64,000 nt of DNA, from positions 2,790,001 through 2,854,000 of the forward strand of contig JAVHJL010000001.1 in the NCBI GenBank assembly GCA_036971715.1, written 5' to 3'. This document shows positions 11,938 through 26,311 of the stretch, piece by piece. The DNA is from Arthrobotrys musiformis. Its lineage: Eukaryota; Ascomycota; Orbiliomycetes; Orbiliales; Orbiliaceae. Positions within the stretch are counted from its first letter, which is position 1. Each line of letters begins with the position of its first letter. The notes beneath the pieces were generated by a model. The model was not told the DNA's origin, made no database searches, and saw only the letters and a list, made by a program, of their open reading frames with translations. The position numbers were made by a program, and so were the translations under genes.

Positions 11938-13044
11938 TTTTATTATTTTATAATTTTATTAATTTAATATTTAAATATCTATATTTGCTCTATTTAAAAA
12001 CTTTGAAAAAAAAAATATTAAAAAAAAATTTTCAATCATTATTTTATTAAAATTTATTATTAAATAAATTAAAGTTATAATAGTAATTTTTAAATATTTT
12101 AGAAATAATATGCTAATAATAGTATTAGTATTTGCCTTAATTATTAAATTCTTAAATTTAGATTTTTTTGATAAAATAAAACTATATAAATTAAGAAACT
12201 TTTTAGTATAATTTAATAATAAATATGAAGAAAAAGTTATTAAATTTATTATATTTAAAAAAAAAATAGTATATATTATTAATTTTTTTAAAAAAAATCT
12301 AGTAGAATTAGTTTTTAATAAATATAATGTAAATGATAAAATATAAAATTAAAATATATATGCTAAATTTACTATATAATTTAAAAAAGCTTTTAATAAT
12401 CCAAATCTTATAAAAATAATAAAATAAGAATTATAAAATTTTAGATAAATTAATAAATTTTTTTTTTATATATTTTACAAAATTTAGATGTTTTATAAAA
12501 CAATTTAATTATAATAATATTATTTAGATTATTTATTTATAATGTAAATTATATATTAAAATTAAAGAATTGTTAATTATTAGAGATATTTTTTCTAAAG
12601 ATTTTAATAATTTTATTATTATTTATTAATATTTTAACAATAATTAGCGAATTTTAAATACAAAAAGAAAATCTTAAAACTTTATAAATATTAAATTTTA
12701 AAAAAAAAATACTACTAATATTTAAAACATTTACTAAACCTAACAATCTTGCATTATAAATATAAGAAAATAGTTATTTTAAATTTAGATTTATAAACCA
12801 GTCTATAAATAATATTAAAAAATATTTAACCTAAAAAAAAAAAAAATAAAAATAAGTTTAAAAATTATACCTTTATTATAAAAAAAATAATTATTTTATT
12901 AATAATTGTTTTAATAAAAAAATTTAATAAAATTTTAATTAATAAATTTTATATAACTTTTATATAATACAAAATTAAAATATCTAAAAATTGATTTATA
13001 AGAAAATTTAAAATAAAATAATATTTATTATAAAATATTATATA
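11938..13044 (+). pseudogene. Gypsy gag remnant
   Basis: Directly follows the LTR at 11323-11937. Reading through stops, the segments VIFKYFRNN, KLYKLRNFL, FNNKYEE and LVELVFNKY line up with MAVFKHFKNN, RPYKLRNFL, LNNKYKK and PAELVFNKY of the gag at 8930-9250, so it is the same or a sister family. The element is cut at 13045 by the 5' end of a LINE. A homologous stretch lies at 50321-51380. Confidence 0.7.
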
Positions 13045-14118
13045 AAACGAACTTCGAAAATACTGACCCATAACTTTTGAACGGAGTATCCAAAACTAAA
13101 TAAAAGTATATTAATCGAAAGAGTGGAAAAAATTGATTAAAAATACTATAAAGTAAAAAAGCATATAAAGACTGATAGAAAATAATTATGATATAAAAAT
13201 ATAAAAATATTTGTGATTGTTTATTATATAAAAAAGAAATTTCTTGTTTAATTTAAACTAAACTTTTTAAAAGTTAGTTTTAAAAATGGAGAATATACCA
13301 ATTAGTTTATTTTTAAATGAATTAGTATTAGTGATATAGGGTTTTAAACTTGTTCACTACAAAAAAAGATAAAGAAGATAGGTATCAATAGATATAATTA
13401 ATTCAAGAGAAGAAATAAATAGAAAAGATTTGTTTTTGGAAATTAAAAGGTTGAATGATTTTCTAAAAAAAAGAGTATAGGAAATAAAAAACCTAAAGTA
13501 GGAAATAAAAGAGTTAAAGAGAAATAATATAAAAAAGACATATGTTTAAATCGCCCAGAAAATATTAAAAATATTAAAAAAATAGGAAATAATTTAAAAA
13601 TACCAAAAAACACATAAAATGTAAAATTTATAAAATCCATAAAATTCAAAAATATCAATTAACTAACAAAAGTTAATTATGTCCAGAAATACCACAAAAT
13701 TTTTTACCCAAAAACTAAATATCTTCAGAAAAAAAATAAATAAAATTCTTAAAAAAAAGCCCAACAACCCAGAATTAATTATTTCTAAGATTTCTCTAAA
13801 TCCAAAAGGAAATCTAATTTTAATTACCCATAAAAACATCAAAAAAAAAGATATTCTAAAATACAAAGAAAAAATCTATCAAAAACTTATTAAAATAAAT
13901 AAACATATACAAAGACCTTCCAAAATAAAAAACTAGAAATTCTTAATTATACACAAAATTTCTAAAAATAAAAAAATAAAAAATCTTAAAAAAAAAATAA
14001 AAACAAACAACACAATCAAATTAATTAAAAATCCAAAATAATTGATTAAAAAAAAAAATTTAAAAAAAAGAAATTTTTTTCTATAATAATTACCACAAAA
14101 ATAAAAATAAAAGCAATT
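13045..14118 (+). mobile_element. LINE copy A, 5' part only
   Basis: Starts AAACGAACTTCGAAAATACT, the LINE 5' end, and runs through the 5' UTR and most of ORF1. A frame fragment at 13679-13936 keeps the ORF1 segment KPNNPELIIS and SLNPKGNLILIT. Here nearly all Glu and Gly codons have changed to Lys or Arg: G is lost while C is kept, a one-strand RIP pattern. The copy stops at 14118, where the 3' tail of an opposite LINE begins. Confidence 0.88.
13286..14118 (+). pseudogene. LINE ORF1 fragment (copy A)
   Basis: ATG at 13286 (MENIPI) in the place of the ORF1 start of the intact copy. Early stops appear after about 15 codons (GTGATATAG). The part at 13679-13936 is open for 85 codons. It is truncated before the zinc knuckles by LINE copy B. 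Confidence 0.75.
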
Positions 14119-14429
14119 ATTATTATTATTATTATTTATCATACACGCATGCAACCTTTCGGTTATGGCGGAATGAAGGAAAAGAAATTAAAATACATGA
14201 TTTTCGCTCCTCATTAAAAATGAAAACTACATAAAATCATTTTTTATTTTTGTTTTTTGTTTTTATTTTTATTTTTGTTTTTTGTTTTTTGAGGTTTCTT
14301 CTAACCCTTTTTATCTCTTTCTTCTTTTTTCCCATTAAAAGAACAATATCGTATATCTATTATTCTTATCTATCCACTTTAATATAATATTAAAATGATA
14401 TATCTCATTTCCAGAACCTTTTCATTTTT

Positions 14430-17400
14430 TTAAACTTCCAAATTTCCCTATCTTATAAAATAATTATTTTTAAAATTTTTATTATATTTTCTTTTTATAA
14501 TATTTATTTTATTTAAAAATTCTTTCAAAAAAATCATACCTTTATTATTAAATAATAAAAAATAATAATTTAATTATTTATTAGTTTTTTTAAATTTTTT
14601 TTTTAACACCTCTCTTTCTTTATTATAGATTTTGTATTTTGTAATTAAGTATTTTAGTATTTGAGGCTTATTTCTGCATATACAGTTTTTATTTAAAATT
14701 CCAAAATTTAGAATTTTATATAAATAATTGTTAAAATATTTATACTCAATCCTCAATTAAATTAAAAAAGAAACAAAAATATTATTAAATTTAATAAATA
14801 TCTTATTTCTTTTTAACTTTAACCTATTAATATAATTTAATTTATTTTTTTATTTTTTATATATTTTTTTCTTATTTTAGTAAGTCCTTTTCTTTAATTT
14901 TTCTTTTTAAATAAACGAAAAACTTAAATAGGTTTTTCTTTTTTATTTTTATAACTTTTTTAGCTAAATAATCTATTTTTTCATTTCCAACAACTTTAGA
15001 GTAATCTAAAACTTATTTTATAAATATATTAATATTTCTAAAATTTAATTCATTTACCATATTTTAAATTTCTAAAATTATTTTTTAATTAAATTCTAAA
15101 TTTAGATTTTATAACCTTTTTATTACAATCTAATTATTAATAAAGAAATAAATATTCTTTACCTCTTTATTTTTATTAATTATTTTAAAGGATTTTTTGA
15201 ACTTTTTCCTTAAAGTAATTAATTTTGTATTATATACTTTTTCCTAAATTAAAATAAATTTCAAAAATAAATTTATTATTTATTTTTTTATAAATTCTAG
15301 TTTTTAAAGATTTTTCTTTTTTATTTTTATTATTCTTTTTTTTATTTTTATTTTTTATTTCCAGTATAGAATTATTTATATAAATAAGTAAGTTTTTTTT
15401 TAAAATTTAATTCAATTTTTTTTTTATTTTTATAATTTTCTGTTTTTAAATCCTTAAATACGTTATTTATAAAAAAATTAATTTTATTTTTAATTTAAGG
15501 TAGATTGAATTTTATATTTAATTCCTTAATTTTTATATATAAATTTATTAAAAAATTAATTCTTAATAGTATTCTATTTAGTATAGAAGTATATTTTTTT
15601 TATCCCCTTCTTTTTTATTTTTATTTTATTTTAAATAAGATTTTAGTCCTATTTTCTCTTTTTTAATATTAAATTTTAGTAGAAATAATTTTAAAAATCT
15701 CTTTTTTATTAAATAATTTTTATTAAAAAAAAAAAATTTTAAAACATATTTTTTTTATATTTTATTTAGTTTTATTTTTGGTAATAAAATAAAAGCTTTA
15801 ATTTTTAATATATTTATTAAAGTTATTTTAAAATTTTCTATTATTTTTTTCAATATTTTATTTTAAATTAATTTAAATTTTTTTAAAACATTTTATTATT
15901 TTTGGTTTTTTTACTATATTTTAGATTTATAGTTGGAAATAAAATAAATGTAGTTTTTATACAATTATATTATTACTTTAATTTTAAATTTTTTTTCTAA
16001 ATTAATAAATACTTTAATAAAATTTAAAATTTTATTTGTTGTACTTGTTTTTATTTTAATGTGGTATTTAAAATTTAATTTTATATTGAAATATATATTT
16101 AATTATCTTATAATATTGGTAAGTTTTATTATTATATTATTTAATAGCTTAATATTTAATTCTTAAATTTATTTTTCTTTTTTAAATTTGTTTTAAAATA
16201 AATTAGCTTTGATTTTATGTTATTAAAAGTTATTGTATTATTTATAGTTTAATTAAAGGTTATTTTTACAATTTCTTCTAATTTATATATATTTATTTCT
16301 ATTTTTTTATTAGTTGTAATTAATACCAAATTATCTATATAAGATGGTTTAATGATAGAAAGCATTTTTTATTCTAATAAATTAAATAGTAGTATTAAAT
16401 ATAATAAAAAAAGAATTAAAAATATTAAAAAATCTTATAATTTCAACTAATTTTAATTTTTCTACTTATTTATCGAAGGCCAATTTAATTAATCTTTTAA
16501 ATATAAAATTATTAATCTACAAAATTAATTGTTTAAGGAATTTTATATTTTCTAAGATATTAATTAATTTTTTTTTTGAAACATTATCAAAAGCCTTTTT
16601 AACATTTAAGAATAAAATAAAGATTTTTAATTTTTCTGAATTAGCTATTTCTATATTATAAATTAATAATAAAGTTATATTAATTGCAAATCTTTGTTTT
16701 CTACCTCTAATTTATTCTAGATTTAGAATTTTATTAGTTTCTAATAAGAAGGCTATTCTTCTTACTATTATTTTCTCTAATATTTTTCTTAAATAATTTA
16801 GGAGATTAATAATTTTATAAACTTTTAAAATATTATAATTAAGTTTATTTAGTTTAAATAAAATTACTTTAATTACTTCTCTAAAACATATTAGATAATA
16901 CCCATAATTTAATAATTATTTAAATAAATTATTAAATTTTTCTAATATAATTTCATAAATTTTTTTTAAATACAGAAAATTAATTCCATCTGGTCCTAAT
17001 ACTTTTTTAGAATTAAATAAAAAAATAGTTTTTTTAATTTTATTATTTTTTATCTTTTTTTATTTAATTAATTTTTTATTAATTGTTATTTCTACTAGTA
17101 ATAATAAATTTATTATTTTTATATAATTTAATAGTTTTAGAAATAATATTTTTCTTAATATTTTTACCTTATTTTTAAAGTTAAGGGTATTATTATCCTC
17201 ATAAATTAGATTTAGCATTTTTTAGATTTTTCTAAATTTAGAAAAATTAAATATTAAAAATATTTCTTTATTTTTTACATTTTTTAGAAAATTAATCCAG
17301 AATTTCTCCTTAAAAGATTTAATTTTTTTAAAATATTTATTTTTTTTTGATTTTAAATAATTCTTAATTTTGTTAAATTTTATTTAATTTCTATATTTTT

Positions 17401-18450
17401 TTTTATTATAATATTTTTTTTTTTGTTTTTTTAATTTTTTTATTCTACCAAGTTTTTAATTTTGATATTATTTTTAAAGTTAGTATAAATTTTTTTTACT
17501 ATTAAAATTATATTTTTTTAAAAAAAAAATATTATAATTTTTAAATTATTTTCTAGATTTTTTTTTTTCTTATAAAATGAAAAAAAGCAATTTTTTTATA
17601 AATTATTTTTATTTAGATTTTTATCTAGATTTAATAATTCTTTTTTGAAGTTTTTTTAATTAGTTTTATTTTAATTAAATTTATTAATTAATAAAAAATT
17701 ATCTACTAAGTTATTTTTTTTTGGTTTTATTTTAATTAAGATTATTTTATAATCTAATTTTATATTAATTTTTTTATTTATTTTCTAATCTATAATTAAT
17801 TTTTTTAAATTAATAATTACAAAAAATAAATTAATAATTAAGAATTTAAATTTATTATTTTTCTTAGCATTATAATAAATTAGTATATTATTTTTATTTA
17901 TTAATTATAGATTTTTATTTTTAATCAATTTTATTATTTTTTTTATTTTTAAATTAAATTTAATTTTAGAGTTCTATAAAGAATAATAAGTATTAAAATT
18001 TTTAATTAATAATATTTTTTTAATACAATAATCTTTAATCTTATTAAAAAATCAATTTATTGTATATTTATTATTTTTTATATTTTATTATTTTTCATTA
18101 TAGATATTAATAAATCTGATTTTTTTAAATTTATTTAATTTAAAATTAATTATCTAATAGTTTTTATTTTTAATTAAATTTTTTTAGTTTGTAATTTTGT
18201 AAAATAAATTCTTTTTTATAAAAGTAATTATTCTATTTCAGTTTTTATTAATTTCATTAATTTTTAAATTTAAAAAAATTGGTTTAAATTCTAAATATAT
18301 AATTATAGTATTTTCTTTTAAAAACTACAGTTTTTATAAAAAAATTAAATCCATATTATCGTAAATTAATATAAAATTTAAAATTAACTATATTATATTT
18401 ATAAATTTTTTATAATTATATTATATTATTTTTAAAATATCCTTATTCAT
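14430..18450 (-). pseudogene. LINE ORF2 (copy B)
   Basis: Position-for-position match to the intact ORF2 with very many stops. Only a C-terminal fragment of 60 codons (14574-14756), covering the Cys/His motif, is open. Endonuclease, RT and RNase H sections can be followed by nucleotide similarity. Confidence 0.8.
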
Positions 18451-19612
18451 TTAAAATAATATTTTATTTTTTATTTTTAGGGTATAAGGAATTTTTTACC
18501 CCATATTTTCTTCTACAATTAATATATTTATATTTTATATAGTTATAAGACTTTTTATTTTCCTAATATATATTATATAAATAATTAATTATTTTATGTT
18601 TTCTAGTATAAATTTTGTAGATTAATTCATTTCTGCAATTTAATGTATAATAACCAGTTTTTTAATAATTTATACATCTATTATTTTCAAAAAATTTAAT
18701 ATATCTTTTTATTTTAAATTTTTTATTTCTTAAAAAAATATATCCTCTGTTTTGTGTTTTTATTGCCTTCATTTTTATTTTTATAGCAATTATTATAAAA
18801 AAAAAATTTTTTTTTTCTAATTTTTCCTTCTTAATCAATTATCTTGGATTTTTAACCAATTTAATTATATTGTTTATTTTTATTTTTTTTTAAAAATCTT
18901 TTATTTTTTGATTTTTAGAAATTTTGTGTATAACTAAAAATTTCTAGTTCTTTATTTTGGAAAATCTCTATATATGTTCATCTATTTTAATAAATTCTTG
19001 ATAGATTTTTTTTTTGTATTCTAAAATATCTTCTTTTTTAATATTCTTATGGGTAATCAAAATTAGATTTCTTTTTGGATTTAGAAAAATTTTAGAAATA
19101 ATTAATTTTGGGTTGTTAGGTTTTTTTTTAAGAATTTTATTTATTTTTTTTTTGAAGATATTTGGTTTTTGGGTAAGAGGTTCTGTGGTATTTCTAGGAA
19201 TAATTAACCTTTGTTGGTTAATTGATATTTTTGAATTTTATAAATTTTATGGATTTTATAAATTTTGTAGATTTTGCGTTTTATGCGTTTTTTGGTGTTT
19301 TTAGGTTATTTCCTGTTTTTTTAATGTTTTTGATATTTTCTGGGTGATTTGGGCGTATATCTTTTTTGTGTTGTTTTTTTTTAATTCTTTTATTTTCTGT
19401 TTTAGGTCTTTTACTTCTTGTACTTTTTTTTTTAAAAGGTTATTTAATTTTTTAATTTCCAGAAATAAATTTTCTTTATTTTTTTTTTTTTTTAAATTAA
19501 TTGTATTTATCGATACTTGTCTTTTCTGTTTTTTTTTATAGTGAACAGGTTTAAAATTTTGTGTCACTAATACTAGTTTATCTAAAGATAAATTAATTAA
19601 TATATTTTTTAT
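18443..19612 (-). pseudogene. LINE ORF1 (copy B)
   Basis: Matches the ORF1 frame of the intact LINE; start codon changed to ATA at 19612 and the stop changed from TAG to TAA. The segment 19567-19301 is open and keeps the predicted coiled coil (EIKKLNNLLKKKVQEVK). Multiple stops elsewhere. Confidence 0.75.
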
Positions 19613-19857
19613 TTTTAAAATTAATTTTTAAAAGATTTAGTTTAAATTAAATGAGAAATTTTTTTTTTATATAATAAACAATTATAAATATTTTTATATT
19701 TTTATGTTGTGATTATTTTCTATCAATTTTTATATACTTTTTTACTTTGTAGTATTTTTGATCAATTTTTTCCACTCTTTTAATTAATATACTTTTATTT
19801 GGTTTTAGATATTTTGTTCAAAAGTTATGGGGGGGTTGGTATTTTCGAAGTTCGTTT

Positions 19858-20885
19858 AAAGCAATTAATTCTATATCATATATTTCCATACTTTTTCCTA
19901 AACTAAAATAAATTTCGAAAATAGATTTATTATCTATTTCTCCATAAATTCCAATCCCCAAGGATTTTTCTTTTTTATTTTTATTATTTTTTTTTTATTT
20001 TATTTTTCTATTTCCAGCATAGAACCGTTTATATAAATAAGTAAGTTTTCCCTAGAATTTAATTCAACTTCTTTTTTATTTTTGTGGTTTTCTGCTTCTA
20101 AATCCTTGGGTACATTATTTATAAGGAAATTAATTTTATTTTCAATCTAAGGTAAATTAAATTTTATATTTAATTCCTTAATTTTTATATATGGGTTTAT
20201 TAAGAAATTAATTCTTAATAGTATTCTATCCAATATAAAGGTATATTTTTTTTTATCCCCTTCTTTTTTATTTTTATTTTATTTTAAATAAGGTCCCAGT
20301 CCTATTTCCTCTTTTCCAAAATTAAATTCTAGTGGGAATGATTCTGGAGATCTCTTTTTTATTAAATAATTTTTATTAAGAAAAAGGGATTTTAGGGTAT
20401 ATTTTTTTTATATCCCATTTAGTCTTATTTCTGGTGGTAAAATAAAGGCCTTAACTTCCAATATATTTATTATAGTTGTTTTAAAGCCTCCTATTATTTT
20501 TCTCAATATTTTATTTTGAATTAATTTAAATTTTTTCAAAACATTTTGTTATTTTTGGTTTTTCTACCATATTTTAAACCTATAGTTGGAAATAGAATAA
20601 ATGCAGTTTTTATATAATTATATTATTGTTTTAGTTTTAAATCCTTTTTGTAAATTAGCAAGTACCTTAATAAAATTTAAAATTTTATTTGCTACACTTG
20701 TTTTTATTTTAATATAATATTTAAAATTTAATCTTATATTAAAATATATACTTAATTATCTTATATTATTAATAGGTTTTATTATTATACTATTTGGTAG
20801 CTTAATATTTAATTCTCTAAATTCATTTTTCTTTTTTAAATTTGTTTTAAAATAAATTAGCTCTGATTTTATATTATCAAAAACT
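19858..20885 (-). mobile_element. LINE fragment C (ORF2: RNase H back into RT)
   Basis: Matches the intact ORF2 from within the RT C-terminal half (right edge, at the segment corresponding to AVAFDDIKSE) to the RNase H segment AELIAL (left edge). Both ends are abrupt: copy B on the left, copy D on the right. Less mutated than B, with the frame still broken. Confidence 0.8.
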
Positions 20886-21130
20886 AAACGAACTTCGAAA
20901 ATACCGACCCCCCCCATAACTTTTGAACGGAGTATCCAAAACCAAATAAAAGTACACCAATCGAAAGAACAGAAAAAATTAATCAAAAATACTACAAAGT
21001 AAAAAAGTATATAAAGATCGATAGAAAATAATTATGATATAAAAATGTAAAAATATTTGTGATTGTCTATTATATAAAAAAAAATTTCTTACTTAATTTA
21101 AATTAAACTTTTTAAAAGTTAGTTTTAAAA

Positions 21131-22291
21131 ATGAAGAATATATTAATTAGTTTATTTTTGGATGAATTAGTATTAGTGATATAGGGTTTTAAACTTGTTT
21201 ATTATAAAAAAAGATAGAGAAAATAGGTATTGGTAGATACAATTGATTTAAAGGAAAAAATAAATAGAGAAGATTTTTTTCTGGAAATTAAAAAGTTGAA
21301 TGATCTTTTAAAAGAAAGAGTATAGGAGGTAGAAGACCTAAAGCAGGAAATAAGAGAATTAGAGAAAAATAACATAAAAAAGACATATGCTTAAATTGTT
21401 TAAAAAATATCAAAAATATTAAAAAAATAGGAAATAATTTAAAAATATTAAAAAATGTATAAAATATAAAATCTACAAAATTTATAAAATTTATAAAATT
21501 CAAAAATATTAATTAACCAATAAAGGTTAATTATTTTTAGAAATATTATGGAATTTTTTATCTAAAAACTAAATATTTTTAGAGAAAAAATAAATAAAAT
21601 TCTTAAAGAGAAGCCCAATAATTTAGAATTAATTATTTCTGGGATTTCTTTAAATCCAAAAGGGAATCTAATTTTGATTACCTATAAAAATATTAAAAAA
21701 GAAGATATTCTGGAATATAAAGAAGAAATCTATCAAAAATTCATCAAAATAAATAAATACATATAGAGATTTTCCAAAATAGAGAGTTGGAAATTTTTAG
21801 TTGTATATGGGATTTTTAAAGATCAAAAAATGGAAGATCTTAAAAAAAAGGTGGAAATAGATAATATAATTAAATTGGTTAAAAATCTGAGATGGTTAAT
21901 TAAGGAGGAAAAATTAGAAGGGAAGAAATTCTTTTCTATAATAATTACTATAAAAATAAAAATGGAGGTAATAGAAATATAAAATAGAGGATATATTTTT
22001 TTAAAAAATGAAAAACTTAAAATAGAAAGATATATTAAATTTTTTAGAAATAATAGATGTATAAATTGTTAAAAAAACTGGCTACTATATATTAAATTGC
22101 AGAAATAAATCAATTTGCGAAATTTGTATTGGAAAATATAAAATAATTAATTATTTGTGTAATATATATTAAAAAAATAAAAAGTTTTGTAATTATATAA
22201 AATATAAATGTATTAATTATAGAGGAAAATATAGGATAAAAAATTCTTTATATTTTAAAAACAAAAATAAAATATTATCTTAAATGAATAG
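21131..22291 (+). pseudogene. LINE ORF1 (copy D)
   Basis: ATG present (MKNILIS), followed by several stops. The overlapping stop/start ATGAATAG at 22284-22291 is preserved. Zinc-knuckle codons near 22070-22110 are partly altered. Confidence 0.78.
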
Positions 22292-25200
22292 GGATATTTT
22301 AAAAATAATATAATATAATTGTAGAAGATCTACAAATATAATGCAATTAATTTTAAATTTTGTATTAATTTATAATAATATGGATTTAATTTTTTTATAA
22401 GAATTGTGGTTTTTAAAGGAAAATACTATAATTATATATTTAGGGTTTAAATTAATTTTTTTAAACCTAAAAATTAATGAAATTAACAAAAACTAAAATA
22501 GGGTAATTACTTTTATAAAAAAGAATTTACTTTATGAGATTATAAATTAAGAAGATTTAATTAAAGATAAAGACTGCTAGATAATTGATTTTAAATTAAA
22601 TAAATTTGGGGAAATCAGATTTATTAATATTTATAATAAAAAATAATAAAATATGGAAAATGGTGAATATACAGTAAATCGACTTTTTAATAAGATTAAA
22701 GATTATTATATTAAAAAAATATTATTAATTGGAGATTTTAATGTTTATTACTCTTTATGGAATTTTGAAATTAAATTTAATTTAAGAACAGGAAAAATAA
22801 TAGAGTTGATTGAAGATAAAAATCTATAATTAATAAATAAAAATGGTATATTAATTTATTATAATATTAGGAAAAATAATAAATCTGAATTTTCAATCAT
22901 TGACCTATTTTTTGTAATTATTAATTTAAAAGAATTAATTATGGATTGGAAAATAGATGAAAAAATTAATATAGGATCAGATTATGAGGTAATTTTAATT
23001 AAAATAAAACTAAAAGAAAATGATTTAGTAGATAATTTTTTGTTAATTAATAAATTTAATTGGAATAAAACTAATTGGAAAAACTTCGAAAAAGAATTAT
23101 TAAGTCTAGATAAAAATCTAGATAAAAATAATTTATGGAAAGATCGCCTTTTTTATTTTATAAAAAAAGAGAAAATTTAGAAAATAATTTAGAAATTGCA
23201 ATATCTTTTTTTTAAAAAAATATAATTTTGGTAGTAGAAAGATTTATACTAACTTTAAAAATAACACCAAAATCAAAAATTTGGTGGAATGAGGAAATTG
23301 AAAAAATAAGAAAAAAGATGTTGTAATAAAAAAGGATATGGAAATTAAATAAAATCTAACAAAATTGGGAATTATTTAAAATCAAAAGGAATAAATATTT
23401 TAGAGAAATTAGATCTTTTAAGGAGAAATTTTGGACTAATTTTCTAGAAAATATAAAAGATAAAGAAATATTCCTAGTGCTTAATTTTTCTAAATTTAGA
23501 AAAATCTAAAAAATGTTAAATCTAATTTATGAGGATAGTAATGCCCTTAATTTTGAAGATAAGGCAAAAATATTAAAAAAAGTGTTATTTTTAAAACCAC
23601 CAAATTATATAAAAACAATAAATCCATTGTTATCAATAAAAATAACAATTAATAAAAAGTTAATTAAATAAAAAAAGATAAAAAATAGTGAAATCAAAGA
23701 AGCTATCTTCTCATTTAATTCTAAAAAAACATTAGGATCAAATGGAATTAATTTTTTGTATTTAAAAAAGACTTATGAAATTATATTGGGAAGATTTAAT
23801 GATTTATTTAAATAATTATTAAAGTATAAATACCATCCAATATGCTTTAAAAAAGTAATTAAAGCAATTTTACCTAAATTAAATAAATTTGATTATAATA
23901 TTCTAAAAGCTTACAGAATTATTAATCTCCTAAATTATTTAAGAAAAATATTAGAGAAAATAATAGTAAGAAGAATAGTTTTCTTATCAAAAACTAATAA
24001 AATTCTAAATTCAGAATAAATTAAAAGCAAAAAACAAAGATCTGCAATTGATATAGCTTTGTTATTAATTTATAATATAGAAATGGCTAATTCAGAAAAG
24101 TTAAAAATCTTTATTTTATTTCTAAACATTAAAGAGACTTTTAATAATATTTTAAAGGAAAGATTAATTAATATTTTAGAAGATATGAAGTTTCCCAAAC
24201 AATTAATTTTGTGGATTAATAATTTTATGTCCAAAAGATTAATTAAACTGGCCTTCAATGGACAAATAAAAAAATTAAAATTAGTTGAAATTGGAATATT
24301 ATAAGGTTTTTTAATATCCCTAATTCTTTTTCTATTATATTTAATATTATTATTTAATTTATTAGAACAAAAAACGCCTTCTATTATTAAACCATCTTAT
24401 ATAGATGATTTGGTGTTAATTGTAATTAATAAAAAAATAGAAATAAATATATATGAATTAGAAGAAATTGCAAAAATAGCCTTTAATTGGGTTGTAAATA
24501 ATGCAGTAGTTTTTGATGATATAAAATCAGAGTTAATTCATTTTAAAACAAATTTAAAAAAGAAAAATGAATTTGGGGAATTAAATATTGAGCTATTAAA
24601 TGGTATAATAATAAAATTTATTAATAATATAAAGTAATTAAATATATATTTCGATATAAGATTGAATTTTAAATACTATATTAAAATAAAACAAATATAA
24701 CAAATAAAATTTTAAATTTTATTAAAATACTTGCTAATTTAGAAAAAGGATTTAAAATTAAAGCAATAATATAATTATATAAAAACTATGTTTGTTTTAT
24801 TTCCAACTATAGGTTTAAAATATGGTGGAAAAACCAAAAACAATAAAATGTTTTGAAAGAATTTAAATTAATTCAAAATAAAATGTTAAAAAAAATAACA
24901 AAAAACTTCAAAATAATTTTAATAAATATATTAAAAATTGAGGCCTTTATTTTACCACCAGAAATAAGATTAAATAAAATACAAAAAAAATATGCCCTAA
25001 AATCCCTTTTTCTTAATAAAAATCATCTAATAAAAAAGAAATCTCCAGAATCATTCCCACCAGAATTTAATTTTGGAAGAAAAGAAACAAAACTGGGACC
25101 TTATTCAAAATAGAATGAAAATAAAAAAGAAAAAGATAAAAAAGAATATACTTTTACATTAGATAGAATACTATTAAGAATTAATTTCTTAATAAACCCA

Positions 25201-26311
25201 TATATAAAAATTAAGAAATTAAATATAAAATTTAATCTATTTTGGATTGAAAATAAAATTAATTTCTTTATAAATAATATATCTAAGGATTTAAAAGCAG
25301 AAAACTATAAAAATAAAAAAGAAGTTGAACTAAATTCTAGGGAAAATTTATTTATTTATATAGACAGTTTTATATTAGAAATAGAAAATAAAAATAAAAA
25401 AAAGAATAATAAAAATAAAAAAGAAAAATTTTTAGAAATTGGAATTTATGGAGAAATAGATAATAAATCTATTTTCGAAATTTATTTTAATTTGGGAAAA
25501 AGTATAAAGGTATATAATATAGAATTAATTACTTTAAGGAAAAAATTCGAAAAATCCTTTAAAGTAATTAATAAAAATAAAAAAGTGAAGAATATTTATT
25601 TTTTTATTAATAACCAAACTATAATAAAAAGATTACAAAATTTAAATTTAAAACCTGGTTAAAAAACAACTTTAGAAATTTGGGATATGGTAAATAAATT
25701 AAATTCTAGAAATATTAACATATTTATAAAATAGATCCTAAATTATTCTAAAATTATTAAAAATGAAAAAACAAATTACTTAATTAAGGAAATTGTAAAA
25801 ATAAAAAAGAAAAGTTTATTCAAATTTTTTGCTTTAAAAAAAAAAAATTAAAGAAAAGGACTTACTAAAATAGGAAGAAAAATATAAAAAATAAAAAAAC
25901 AGGTTAAATTATATTAATAAATTAAAGTTTAAAAAAAATAAGATATTTACTAAATTTAGTAATAATTTTGTTTTTTTTTTTAACTTAACTAAAAACTAAG
26001 CATAAATACTTTAACAGTTATATAAAATTCCAAATTCTGGAATTTTAAATAAAAATTATACATGTAGAAATAAGTTTTAAACACTAAAATATTTAATTAT
26101 AAAATGCAAAATCTATAATAAAGAAAGAAAAATATTAAAAAAAAAACTCAAAAAAGCTAATAAATAATTAGATTATTATTTTTTATTATTTAATAATAAA
26201 GATATGATCTTTTTGGAAGAGTTTTTAAATAAAATAAATATTGCAAAAAGAAAATGTAATAAAAATCCTAAAAATGATTATTTTATAGAATGGGGAAATC
26301 TGGAAGTTTGA
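22284..26311 (+). pseudogene. LINE ORF2 (copy D)
   Basis: Start ATG and stop TGA are in place but the frame is broken many times. Open pieces cover the endonuclease end (22941-23180, with MDWKIDEKIN), the RT B/C region (24059-24304) and the region after the YIDD box (24410-24637). The box itself still reads YIDDL at about 24398-24412. Inactive. Confidence 0.8.

Larger units (their letters stand above)
14119..19857 (-). mobile_element. LINE copy B, full length, RIP-damaged
   Basis: The (TAA)n tail and hairpin lie at 14119-14175 and the 5' end (AAACGAAC on the minus strand) at 19857. Length is 5.74 kb, like the intact copy. The sequence AAAGCAATT stands on both sides (about 14109-14117 and 19858-19866) and fits a target duplication. 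The 3'-terminal ~120 bp and the 5' ~80 bp are nearly unmutated, whereas the interior is saturated with transitions. Confidence 0.9.
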
